Source: Brevibacillus fortis (GTDB taxonomy: Bacteria; Bacillota; Bacilli; Brevibacillales; Brevibacillaceae). From it: a DNA stretch of 64,000 bases. A model generated the notes under the pieces. The model saw only the letters and a program-made list of their open reading frames with translations. It did not search any database and was not told the DNA's origin. This document shows positions 54,612 to 62,949 of this stretch, piece after piece (positions within the stretch are counted from its first letter, which is position 1; the number at the start of each line of letters is the position of its first letter). Made by a program: the position numbers and the translations under genes. The DNA lies in the NCBI RefSeq assembly GCF_003013395.1, contig NZ_PXZM01000012.1, positions 186,001 to 250,000 on the forward strand, given 5' to 3'.

Positions 54612-56207
54612 TTATATCCTTGCAATATCGCGCGGTATCTTTTTGAATACAATATTAAACTTCTCTAATTCATCTTTACTTAATAAATTGGTATCCGCAT
54701 AAATGACATAACTTTCTGCTGAAACAGTAATAGTTGAAAGGAACTTATAATCTAATGTTGTAGATTCATCCTTTTTATAATAAAAATAATAAGCCCTACC
54801 ACTTTTTTCACCTAAATAATATTCATTTCCCATGTCTTCACTTAAATTTAATGTCTCATTAGTTTCAGTGTAAAAAACATACTCTCGTATTTTCTCAACT
54901 TCTACATTTTCGTTTAAATATTGATTTTCAATTAAAAGAGGCTCACCTAAACTATAAAAATTAAAGTCTCCACCCGTAGCTTCTACATTGGAGTATCCGT
55001 CTATAACACGTTTTACCCTTTCAGCAGTAATCGTATCAGCATAGTCTTCCATTTCTACAAGAATAAATTTACGATTACCACCATCTTTTTTATTTAAATT
55101 TAATACTGCATGAGCTGTTGTGCCCGTTCCAGAGAAAGAATCTAGTATAATATCGTTATTATCCTTTGAAGTTGTAATTCTTATTATTCTTTCAATTAAT
55201 TGCGTTGGTTTTGGAGTTTCAAACTTTGTACCTTTTCCTAGTATTGAATAAATTTCTTTTTTTGCAGAATCAGTGTTTCCTACTTCCTCATGAGGCCACC
55301 ATGTCCATGGTACTACCCCATCTACTTCGGATAAGTACCTAATTGTATTAGGTTGAGAATTATTGTTCTTACCAAAATAAATTCTTCCTTCTTTTAATAA
55401 GTCTTTAAAGGTACTTTCAACAATACTCCAACATCTTCCCTCAGGTGGGTAAAAGACTTTCCCTCCCGGAGCAGTAATAGGGTAAAATTGATCTTTTGTT
55501 GCATGTCCAGCTTGAGCAGTCATTGGTATAGGTCTCCATCGCCCTTTTGGATCATTATTAGGATTTTTATAAACTTTTGCCTGTTTTTCATTCATTTCTA
55601 TTAAATTTCTAGTTTCTTTAAAAACCTTTTTATCTTTTGCATAAACAAGAATATATTCATGCACATCTCCAATTGCCTCTCTATTTTCTCGGGAATATCG
55701 TTTTTGCCAAGCAATTGTAGAAACGTAGCAGTTCGGACCAAAAATTTCGTCACAAATTAGCTTCAGATTTGAATATTCATTGTCATCTATTGAAATAAAA
55801 ATTACTCCATTTTTTGGGTGAAGTAGTTTATTGAGCAACTTTAATCTAGGATAAATCATACATAGCCATTTGTCGTGCCGAGATAAATCTTCTCCTTCTT
55901 TACCAACAACATCTCCTAACCACTTTTTAATCTTAGGATGGTTCACGTTGTCATTATAAACCCATTTTTCATTACCAGTATTGTATGGTGGATCAATGTA
56001 AATACATTTGATCTTCCCCATATAAAGTGGCAGTAATGACTTTAATGCCTCTAAGTTATCCCCACGTATTATTTTATTTCCACTAGTGCTCTCCCCATCT
56101 TTAACGCCATCTTCACTGTAGCTATATTCATTCTCAAGTACTTTAAAAGTTACTTCCTGATGATGGTTTATGACTTTATCTTTTCCTATCCATTCAAGTA
56201 TTGGCAT
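54612..56207 (-). CDS. mod: Type III DNA methyltransferase subunit Mod
   Basis: A 531-residue adenine-N6 methyltransferase of the beta class. The catalytic motif DPPYNTGNEKWVYND (about 92-106) precedes the AdoMet motif LDSFSGTGTTAHAVLNLN (about 352-369), the usual order in type III Mod. The stretch between (about 180-330) is the target-recognition region. ATG 56207 follows AGGAG. It methylates one strand of the host's recognition site and guides Res. No simple repeat tract that would give phase variation is visible. It is the first gene of the mod-res pair. Confidence 0.95.
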   Translation of the reverse strand: MPILEWIGKDKVINHHQEVTFKVLENEYSYSEDGVKDGESTSGNKIIRGDNLEALKSLLPLYMGKIKCIYIDPPYNTGNEKWVYNDNVNHPKIKKWLGDVVGKEGEDLSRHDKWLCMIYPRLKLLNKLLHPKNGVIFISIDDNEYSNLKLICDEIFGPNCYVSTIAWQKRYSRENREAIGDVHEYILVYAKDKKVFKETRNLIEMNEKQAKVYKNPNNDPKGRWRPIPMTAQAGHATKDQFYPITAPGGKVFYPPEGRCWSIVESTFKDLLKEGRIYFGKNNNSQPNTIRYLSEVDGVVPWTWWPHEEVGNTDSAKKEIYSILGKGTKFETPKPTQLIERIIRITTSKDNNDIILDSFSGTGTTAHAVLNLNKKDGGNRKFILVEMEDYADTITAERVKRVIDGYSNVEATGGDFNFYSLGEPLLIENQYLNENVEVEKIREYVFYTETNETLNLSEDMGNEYYLGEKSGRAYYFYYKKDESTTLDYKFLSTITVSAESYVIYADTNLLSKDELEKFNIVFKKIPRDIARI

Positions 56208-56928
56208 ATTAAAAATCTCCTAATCTCTTCTTTATATTCAACATGTTTTTTATTATATAGCTAAATTTTTCTTCAAAAATTTTTTTGCACTAATCGATAC
56301 AGTGCTACAGTATCAGAACTTGTCCTATTAACACATTATTTATTTTATCACAATCAATTACCAAATAAATGGACTTCAGAAATGAAAAATGGATTAATCA
56401 AAATGAGGTGAAACTATTATATTGATGGTTGTAAAAATATAAAAAATTAAAAGAGAAACATCGCCTCTACGGTGAAATAAAGGGGAGGAATATATCCCCT
56501 TCTAAAATTGAATTTTACATGGAACTAGTAGATATGTTTTTAACAATCCAGAGTTTCGTTTTAGGTGTACTGTAGTTGATAGTCACAGCATAGATCTGAA
56601 ACATACCATGATTCAGATTCTGCATTAGGCTTCTATAAATTTTTCTCCAATTACTTAAACACTGGATTAGTGACTGGGAAGAATACTGGATTTTTCTAGA
56701 CCATAAGAAAAACAAACTACCTGATAGATTACACACTCTAGAGCAAGTTTTGAATCATTCAACTTCTGGATTTGTTAGAGAAGTATAAGCTATAGAGTCT
56801 AAAAGAATCGGTGCTAAAGACAAGCTCTCTTTGAACTTGTCTTCTCAATACAGCTTAACTAGAATATTTATGCCTAAATTTCCTTAGTTTATCCATATGT
56901 ACTGTAAATTTAATTTTTCTGTTTACCA
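56208..56928. other. AT-rich gap between mod and rlmH with a coding remnant
   Basis: About 720 bases without an intact gene. On the plus strand a start-less frame at about 56639-56788 encodes protein-like sequence (WISDWEEYWIFLDHKKNKLP, then RLHTLEQVLNHSTSGFVREV), probably the C-terminal relic of an unknown gene. The rest holds the mod promoter. It forms the rlmH-proximal end of the accessory segment. Confidence 0.4.
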
Positions 56929-56947
56929 TCACTTATGATAAGGCTCC
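56922..56947. repeat. rlmH 3' end, candidate attachment site R4
   Basis: The last codons and stop of rlmH with following bases (plus strand TTTACCATCACTTATGATAA then GGCTCC). It is the same position used by SCC elements in staphylococci, and it is repeated in altered form at R1, R2 and R3. Confidence 0.65.
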
Positions 56948-57408
56948 CCCCGACTAATCCGAAACGCCCGATAAACCTGCTCAAGTAGCACCAACCGCAC
57001 CAACTGATGCGGAAACGTCATCTTCGAAAACGACAGCAACGCATCCGCCCGCTTCAACACCTGATCCGCCAACCCCAACGACCCGCCAATCACAAACGCC
57101 ACCTGACTGCGCCCATGCAAAGCCAGCTTGTCCATCTCCGCAGACAGCTTCTCCGATGACCACATTTGCCCATCAATCGCCAGCGCAATCACATACTGAT
57201 CCTGCTTGATCTGCGCCAGGATACGCTCGCCTTCCTTACGCTTCACCTGCTCCATCTCCGCCGCACTCATCTCTTCCGGAGCCTTTTCATCATTGACCTC
57301 GATCACTTGCAGCTTGCAGTAAGCAGACAGACGCTTAATGTATTCATCAATACCCTCACGCAAATATTTCTCCTTCAGCTTCCCTACCGTAATAATCGAT
57401 ATCTGCAT
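56929..57408 (-). CDS. rlmH: 23S rRNA (pseudouridine1915-N3)-methyltransferase
   Basis: A 159-residue SPOUT methyltransferase of exact family length. It opens [20 protein letters not shown]. The AdoMet knot is FVIGGSLGL (about 104-112), and it ends in [20 protein letters not shown] plus K. It methylates pseudouridine 1915 in helix 69 of 23S rRNA on the 70S ribosome. The gene follows the CxxH/CxxC gene by 4 bp, as in Bacillus. Its 3' end is intact and appears to be the attachment site for the accessory DNA that follows. Confidence 0.97.
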   Translation of the reverse strand: MQISIITVGKLKEKYLREGIDEYIKRLSAYCKLQVIEVNDEKAPEEMSAAEMEQVKRKEGERILAQIKQDQYVIALAIDGQMWSSEKLSAEMDKLALHGRSQVAFVIGGSLGLADQVLKRADALLSFSKMTFPHQLVRLVLLEQVYRAFRISRGEPYHK

Positions 57409-57412
57409 GATC

Positions 57413-57655
57413 CTACATTCCCTTCTCTTTCAAAAGCGCAATCTGCCCAGGCTCCCCACATTCCCGGCAACGCTTGTCTACTCCAACACCATCAATCGCC
57501 TGCGCTGCATACGTATCCGGCGCCGTCTCAAAATCATTTACGTAATCATCCAGCTCCTGCTCCAAATGCTCCATGCAAGCAAACCGCACCGGATATTCCA
57601 CCAACAGCTCAACTTCCTTACCTTCTATTTGTATGCTTTTCATCTTCATGTCCAT
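57413..57655 (-). CDS. yyzF: CxxH/CxxC protein (YyzF-type)
   Basis: An 80-residue small protein with CMEH (about 27-30) and CREC (about 63-66), the pair that names the CxxH/CxxC family and probably binds zinc. It is always found between the HtrA-like protease and rlmH in Bacillales, as here. The N terminus is slightly longer than in many members; an internal ATG two codons later ([10 protein letters not shown]) is an alternative. Function unknown. Confidence 0.85.
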   Translation of the reverse strand: MDMKMKSIQIEGKEVELLVEYPVRFACMEHLEQELDDYVNDFETAPDTYAAQAIDGVGVDKRCRECGEPGQIALLKEKGM

Positions 57656-57817
57656 ATCGAATGCCTCTTTTCCGTACGTATGATGTCGCTTCCTATTCTA
57701 CCCCAGAACCGCAACAAAACAAATGAATCCACCAAAAAGACAACGATGAGTTTGCAAACATAAGCCTCTGCATTTTAAAGGTTTGTTTTTTAACCTTCGA
57801 CGAACAGTTAAAGCTGT

Positions 57818-58026
57818 AGAGAGAAAAAAGAAGAAAACAGCGAAAGTCTTTGGGATACCAACCGAAGCGCAATGGAAAAAGGGAAACCTGCCTTTAGCGT
57901 CCACCTCTGAGACACTACGGAGCTGCGCGACTTTGGACGCGGGTTTCTTTTTTTTCATGGAGCTGGGCAGAACCGCCTCACGGCAGGTATCCCAAGAACT
58001 TGAGCGTTTTCTTCTTTTTTCTCTCT
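57818..58026. repeat. 208-bp element with 41-bp inverted terminal arms
   Basis: The left arm (57818-57859) and right arm (57986-58026) are inverted copies with about 37 of 42 matching positions, including 21 identical bases beginning AGAGAGAAAAAAG. Inside lies a second, two-step hairpin: GAAACC and GCGTCCA (57883-57903) pair with TGGACGC and GGTTTC (57934-57947), followed by T9 on the plus strand. No target duplication is obvious. It could be a MITE-like element or a large structured RNA. Confidence 0.7.
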
Positions 58027-58050
58027 TCCACGAAAGCTCGACCGACCAAC

Positions 58051-58084
58051 AAAAAAAGAGAGCGCCGTATCAGCTCGGCGCTCT
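58051..58084 (-). terminator. Terminator of the HtrA-like protease gene
   Basis: On the minus strand AGAGCGCCG pairs perfectly with CGGCGCTCT, followed by CTTTTTTTG. It separates htrA from the CxxH/CxxC-rlmH genes. Confidence 0.88.
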
Positions 58085-58229
58085 TAAGAATTATCTATTT
58101 TAAAATAGATAGAGGGGGGGAACTTCAGATACTGCATTTATGCAAACGGGATAAAATGCATCCCGGAGTTGCCCGTCAAGGTTTGTTTCCTGCACATGCC
58201 TGCCCGCCAAACCGCTTGGTCAGTGCTTC

Positions 58230-59462
58230 TTACTGCTGTGGCGGTGCCGTCAGCTTCACTTTGGCAGTCTTCTGAATACCGTCACGATAGTACGTAACGT
58301 CCATCGTATCGCCCGGCTTTTTGCTCATCGTCAAGTACTTACGCAGCTGAGCACTGTTGGAAATGTTCTTGTCATCTAGCTTGACGATGACATCGAACTG
58401 TCTCAAGCCTGCTTCACCCGCAGGAGAGAATTTGCCTACCTCTGTTTGCACGACGACGCCAGCATTCACATTGTCTGGCAGATTCAAAGTTTCTTTCCAT
58501 TCGTAGCGCGGCACATTGGCCAAGTCGAGTGGCTGCACACCGAGGTAAGAACGTTCCAGCGTGCCTTTTTCCATCAGCTGGTCCACGATCATTTTGACAT
58601 CATTGATCGGGAGGGCAAATCCTAGCCCTTCGACACCTGCTTTGGAAATTTTCAAGGTGTTAATCCCGATAACCTGACCTTCTATGTTAACAAGAGCGCC
58701 ACCACTGTTGCCAGGGTTGATCGCTGCGTCTGTTTGAATGACGTCCAGTTCCCAGTCATCCTGACCATCTTCGTTAATGTCCATTGGCATAGAGCGTTCC
58801 TTGGAACTGATAATGCCTTGTGTGACGGTCCGGGAGAACTGCATGCCCAGTGGGTTCCCGATGGCAATCGCTGGTTCGCCCACCTGCAAGGTAGAAGAGT
58901 CACCAAATTCAGCAACGTCCGTAACCTTGGAACCGTCGATTTCCAGTACGGCCAGATCCGTGTATCCATCGGCGCCGACCACTTTCGCCGATACTTTTTC
59001 ACCTGTTGGCAAGGCGACCTCCAGCTTTTGCGCCTTGTCGATTACGTGATAGTTGGTCACGATGTAGGCTTTTCCGCCCTTTTTCTCAAAGATGACACCA
59101 GAGCCTTGGCCTTGCTCTACATCCATCGAATTCTGCATCCAGCTGTTTCTGCGCTGACCGATGTTGATTACACCAACGATCGCATTCTCGACTTTTTTCA
59201 CCGCATCTACTGTACCAGAGCCCACACTTACAGATACTGGCTTGACAAATGGGTTAGAAGAAGAGGCATTACTACTTAGCGCATTTTCTGTTCCAGGCTT
59301 AACCATATTAATATATCCGGCATTGGAGAGAGTCGGCAGCGTGAGCAGGACGACCATCCCCCCAATTACCGCGGATGTTACTGACGTCACGACCATACGT
59401 CCAATGCCAGAACCGCGTTGTTTTTTTCGCTCCACATGAGTTAAATCATCATAAAAACCCAT
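58230..59462 (-). CDS. htrC: HtrA-like membrane-anchored serine protease (YyxA/HtrC)
   Basis: A 410-residue protein with one N-terminal membrane helix (about 23-44, MVVTSVTSAVIGGMVVLLTL). The trypsin-like domain has the triad His in VTNYHVIDKA (about 140), Asp in TDLAVLEIDG (about 170) and Ser in NPGNSGGALVN (about 250). A C-terminal PDZ domain (about 310-405) contains VNAGVVVQTEVGKFSPAGEA. It degrades or refolds misfolded proteins outside the membrane. ATG 59462 follows AAAGGGGAG. Position after yycJ matches B. subtilis yyxA. Confidence 0.93.
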   Translation of the reverse strand: MGFYDDLTHVERKKQRGSGIGRMVVTSVTSAVIGGMVVLLTLPTLSNAGYINMVKPGTENALSSNASSSNPFVKPVSVSVGSGTVDAVKKVENAIVGVINIGQRRNSWMQNSMDVEQGQGSGVIFEKKGGKAYIVTNYHVIDKAQKLEVALPTGEKVSAKVVGADGYTDLAVLEIDGSKVTDVAEFGDSSTLQVGEPAIAIGNPLGMQFSRTVTQGIISSKERSMPMDINEDGQDDWELDVIQTDAAINPGNSGGALVNIEGQVIGINTLKISKAGVEGLGFALPINDVKMIVDQLMEKGTLERSYLGVQPLDLANVPRYEWKETLNLPDNVNAGVVVQTEVGKFSPAGEAGLRQFDVIVKLDDKNISNSAQLRKYLTMSKKPGDTMDVTYYRDGIQKTAKVKLTAPPQQ

Positions 59463-59652
59463 GATTCTTACTCCCCTTTCTACTTTCTACCATTACTAGC
59501 TTTGCAGATTTTTGATGCTCGTATACACAATGACATGCGTCGTAATTGGTTTGCATGATTGATTTCGTTGATGTCTGTTTCCTTTTGACACCCTTAGTAT
59601 ACGACCTGCTTTCGGCAAAATGGCGTGAGAATTATGGAAAGGTTGTGGAATA

Positions 59653-59684
59653 GAAAAAAGCTCTCGGAATATTTCTCCGAGAGC
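59653..59684 (-). terminator. Terminator of the wal/yyc operon
   Basis: GCTCTCGGA (59660-59668) pairs perfectly with TCCGAGAGC (59676-59684); on the minus strand it is followed by TTTTTTCTATTCC. Transcripts from yycJ must cross the plus-strand gene at 59744 to reach it. Confidence 0.85.
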
Positions 59685-59743
59685 ACGGATATGATAGATT
59701 AAAAGCTTTTCCCTGCCAGACCAAATAGAAAGGATTGATAGAC

Positions 59744-59980
59744 TTGAAAGAAGTCCACCTTATCGCCAAGCTGGCCGACCTTCAGGAAGTAGACTATCAT
59801 AATACGCTTGTCCTACAGGCTCTTATCGAGCTGCTAGTAGCCAAAGGACTCCTGACACATGACGAGCTGACTGCCAAAATGAATGCGCTCGATACACAAT
59901 TAACGTTCCAAATCGATACGTATGCGAAGCTCACAGAGCGCATTGCCAGTCGCCAGGCTGGAATCAAACCAATCCTATAG
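59744..59980 (+). CDS. Small hypothetical protein convergent with yycJ
   Basis: A 78-residue helical protein. The TTG at 59744 lies nine bases after AAAGGA; a TTG at 59735 touches that site. It reads LQEVDYHNTLVLQALIELLV (about 13-32) and KGLLTHDELTAKMNALDTQL (about 34-53), a pattern of two long helices as seen in many short Bacillales proteins of unknown role. Its last six bases overlap the yycJ stop region on the other strand, and the yycJ transcript runs antisense through the whole gene. Confidence 0.65.
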   Translation: MKEVHLIAKLADLQEVDYHNTLVLQALIELLVAKGLLTHDELTAKMNALDTQLTFQIDTYAKLTERIASRQAGIKPIL

Positions 59981-60763
59981 CTCTTCCAGCTTGGTAGGTC
60001 GATCCGGGTACGTGTCACGCAAATGCACATCGTTACCAACAGACAGGCCCCGCTCCTCCAAGATATTTTTGACCGTCAGTCTGGCCAAATCAATCATGTT
60101 GTTTTCCTTACTCAAGTGAGCGAGGTATACGCGTTCTGCCCCACCTGTCAAACAATCGAGCAAGGCATCGCCCGCCGCTTCATTGGACAAGTGCCCGACA
60201 TCACTCAAGATACGTCGCTTGATACTCCAAGGATACTGGGACATACGCAACAGCTCAACATCATGATTGGACTCGAACACATACGCATCTGCTCCACGAA
60301 TCGTCTCCTTGATCCGATCACTAACATACCCCAGGTCAGTCGCAACACTGAGCTTTTTCTTGCCTTGATAAAAACAGAATCCCATCGGCTCGGCGGCATC
60401 GTGCGAGATTCCGAAAGACTCGATGCCCAAATCCTCCAACTCTTTCTTCTCCCCTACAGAAAAGAAGCGCCGCTGGTCTTCCTTGATCGTCCCGATTTGC
60501 CCATCCAGCTCCGACCATGTCTTTTCATTGGCGTAAATCGGTAATCCATAGCGCCGCGCCATGACGCCGACCCCTTTAATATGGTCGACGTGCTCATGGG
60601 TGACGAGAATGGCGCCGAGCTCCGCTGGATTGACGCCAATGGTCTCCAGTGCCGCTTCTGCTTGCTTTCCTGTAATGCCTACATCGATCAATACGGAAAT
60701 ACGGTCTGTCGCCACGTAAATGGCGTTTCCCGTACTCCCGCTTGCCAACACACTAAATCTCAC
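59975..60763 (-). CDS. yycJ: Metallo-beta-lactamase-fold hydrolase YycJ (WalJ)
   Basis: A 262-residue MBL-fold protein starting at GTG 60763 (GAGGGA upstream). The zinc-binding motif THEHVDHIKG (about 55-64), later Asp in ATDLGYVSD (about 141-149) and a C-terminal HLSKEN are visible. YycJ is thought to be a nuclease-like enzyme linked to coordination of cell division with DNA replication. It is part of the walK-yycH-yycI-yycJ operon. Confidence 0.93.
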   Translation of the reverse strand: MRFSVLASGSTGNAIYVATDRISVLIDVGITGKQAEAALETIGVNPAELGAILVTHEHVDHIKGVGVMARRYGLPIYANEKTWSELDGQIGTIKEDQRRFFSVGEKKELEDLGIESFGISHDAAEPMGFCFYQGKKKLSVATDLGYVSDRIKETIRGADAYVFESNHDVELLRMSQYPWSIKRRILSDVGHLSNEAAGDALLDCLTGGAERVYLAHLSKENNMIDLARLTVKNILEERGLSVGNDVHLRDTYPDRPTKLEEL

Positions 60764-60806
60764 CGAACATCCCTCTTCCCGTATCTTTCCCAGGCTGTCT
60801 ATCTAT

Positions 60807-61580
60807 TCAGCGCTGCGTTACCATCGGACGTTCCAGAGCTCCTGTAATCGCGTTGACAAAATGCCATTTGCCATCGTGAACTACACGCCAGACAGGCACC
60901 AGCGTCTGAATATCCGCATCGTAAGAACCGTAATAACCCAAGCTCACATTCTCAATCCGTTCCCCTGGTGAAATGATTTGCTTGTCCACCAGAGAGCGTA
61001 GTGCCGCATAACCAGAGATCACCTGTCGTTCCCCCTGCTGCTTACGAAGGTGGAAAAAGGTCTGCCTGTAGCCGAGTATCGTTCCGTTATCCAGATACAT
61101 TTCCAACGGAGCGACGAATACTGGCATTTTATCATAGACCTGCCAATACAAGAGGCGCGCTTGATTCGATTGATAAGGATCGGCTACGTATTGATCGGAA
61201 TTAATCAGCCTCGGACCAATTTGACGCAAGAGCTCCTGAGGATTCAGCTGGCCACGAATCTGCATCGGTGGGTCCAGCTTGGCAGCCAGCGCCATCTTTT
61301 CTACCGTTGCCTGAAGTCCTGATATCTCATGCAAGGAAATCGGATTAATTCCGATATACTCCGCATCCAAATTGGACATTTCTGGTGTATCCTGCGGCAC
61401 TTCTGTATCCAATGTGATATTTTGCTGATTCAAGTACAGCTCTGTATTCCATTTCTCACTCTGCGCGACTTCCTTGTCATTCCACAAACTAATGCGCGTC
61501 ACATACACCTGATACAAGAGAAACAAATCGAGGAGAAGAAAGGCCCAGATCAGGATCGTCTTGGTCCTACTCCAATCCAT
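60807..61580 (-). CDS. yycI: WalK modulator YycI
   Basis: A 257-residue protein with one N-terminal membrane helix (about 6-26, TKTILIWAFLLLDLFLLYQV) and a large outside domain. The ATG at 61580 (MDWSRTKTIL) follows GGAGGGAAGG, and the gene overlaps the end of yycH by 14 bp; the longer frame from 61649 lies in yycH. In Bacillus, YycI and YycH form a complex that restrains the WalK kinase through membrane-helix contacts. Confidence 0.93.
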   Translation of the reverse strand: MDWSRTKTILIWAFLLLDLFLLYQVYVTRISLWNDKEVAQSEKWNTELYLNQQNITLDTEVPQDTPEMSNLDAEYIGINPISLHEISGLQATVEKMALAAKLDPPMQIRGQLNPQELLRQIGPRLINSDQYVADPYQSNQARLLYWQVYDKMPVFVAPLEMYLDNGTILGYRQTFFHLRKQQGERQVISGYAALRSLVDKQIISPGERIENVSLGYYGSYDADIQTLVPVWRVVHDGKWHFVNAITGALERPMVTQR

Positions 61581-62949
61581 GCGCCTTCCCTCCTCCCTGT
61601 TTGGTGTGCGCAGAAATATACAGGTTCGCCTGATTCGCCAATTCCACAACCCAGATTGGCATCAGATCTACGTATCCTTCGCCTACTTTGGTATGGTAAG
61701 CCAAATAAGCGTCGGTGATCTTTTCTGTATCCGCCAGTTTTTTGTCACGGATATACTGATACAGCTCCGGACCAGACATGACCGTCCACTCTTTGTTATC
61801 GATATACTTGTCCAAATCCAGCAGTGAACGACTCATCGTCACAACCTGGCCTGCTTCAGAGGTAATTTGGATCGTATCGATTTGCTTGACCTCCCCTTCA
61901 CTGATTAAGGGATACGCCCCCAAGTACTGACGGAACGTGATCAAGTCTTTTTCATTGTAGCTCTTCTTGATTTGTTCAAAATGATACTCATCAAGCCAGC
62001 CTAAGTGCTTATTCATGAAGGTAACTGCACTCTGCACTTTTTCTTCATCAGACAGCTCCTGATCCCGCTGTTGGTATGCCGGATCGGTAAACGTGAACGC
62101 CTGCTGCTCCGATCTCAATTGAATCGATCTGCTGCCATCTGTAAAAATAACCGTTTTGTCCCGCTCCATGATCTGTCTGACCAGCGATTGATCGATAAAG
62201 TAGGACTCGATCAGTCTTTCATTCGTAACAGGTACATAGCTGTAGCGGAATTGCTGCATGCGCAACTGATTTTTGGGCAAATAATAGGTGTTCCATATCG
62301 GCACATGCCCTTCCAAATCTACGAAGCTCCGCTCTGGTTTGACGATTTTCATGATTTGCTCAGGCATTAAATCACCAGAAGCCAAATACGACTCTCGCAA
62401 ATCCTTGGGGCTGATCGACGTTCGAGAACGCATCATTCGCCCTTCCTCAGTCGACAAAAATAACGCGTAGACGACATCTTCTTCCTTCTCGTAGTACAAC
62501 CACAATCGGTCAATCCCTTTCATTTGGTTGTCAAACTCATCCCGAAAGGTTACCAGCCGACCTACAATTGACAAGGGAACCGTGCTCCGAAAGCGCACTT
62601 CCAATCCCATCTTTTCCCGGGCAATATCTTCCCATTTCTCATTGGAGATGGTGAGCGGAGAAAAATCAAGGAAGATCCATTTCGACATTTCTCGCACGAT
62701 CAAACTGTAAGGAGCGTCGGTTGCGGATGCTTTCGTGTGGCGATCTTCCCCATAGTGAAAAACAACGGATTCCGGCGTAACGAGCTGTTCGAGTTGTTTT
62801 TCCTGAACTGGCTTTGACTGCGTGTACTCTGCCGGTTCAATAAATTGCAGGTTAGGTTGATTCGACCACAACATCGCTGTCAAAACAAAGCTGGCTAGCA
62901 CTAGCAGATTGAGTAAGACGGTCTTGGCAGGCTCTAGCATCCGCTTCAT
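61567..62949 (-). CDS. yycH: WalK modulator YycH
   Basis: A 460-residue protein starting at ATG 62949 (AAGGAGGAAAAAC upstream), overlapping the walK stop by 4 bp. One N-terminal membrane helix (about 9-29, KTVLLNLLVLASFVLTAMLW) is followed by a long outside domain typical of YycH (SVVFHYGEDRHTKASATDAP, then VDLEGHVPIWNTYYLPKNQL). It acts with YycI to control WalK autophosphorylation and so cell-wall autolysin expression. Confidence 0.93.
   Translation of the reverse strand: MKRMLEPAKTVLLNLLVLASFVLTAMLWSNQPNLQFIEPAEYTQSKPVQEKQLEQLVTPESVVFHYGEDRHTKASATDAPYSLIVREMSKWIFLDFSPLTISNEKWEDIAREKMGLEVRFRSTVPLSIVGRLVTFRDEFDNQMKGIDRLWLYYEKEEDVVYALFLSTEEGRMMRSRTSISPKDLRESYLASGDLMPEQIMKIVKPERSFVDLEGHVPIWNTYYLPKNQLRMQQFRYSYVPVTNERLIESYFIDQSLVRQIMERDKTVIFTDGSRSIQLRSEQQAFTFTDPAYQQRDQELSDEEKVQSAVTFMNKHLGWLDEYHFEQIKKSYNEKDLITFRQYLGAYPLISEGEVKQIDTIQITSEAGQVVTMSRSLLDLDKYIDNKEWTVMSGPELYQYIRDKKLADTEKITDAYLAYHTKVGEGYVDLMPIWVVELANQANLYISAHTKQGGGKAHGLE

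Noticed and set aside
56515..56736. Minus-strand 73-codon frame between mod and rlmH
   Set aside because: No ribosome site and no protein-like pattern; the plus-strand frame over the same bases looks more coding-like.
57783..58103. Overlapping plus- and minus-strand frames of 86-106 codons in the htrA-yyzF gap
   Set aside because: They lie over the inverted-repeat element, have no ribosome sites, and their open frames come from the repeat's base composition.
57656..58229. Possible c-di-AMP (ydaO-type) or other known riboswitch
   Set aside because: I could not match the conserved single-stranded motifs of any riboswitch class; only hairpins are visible.
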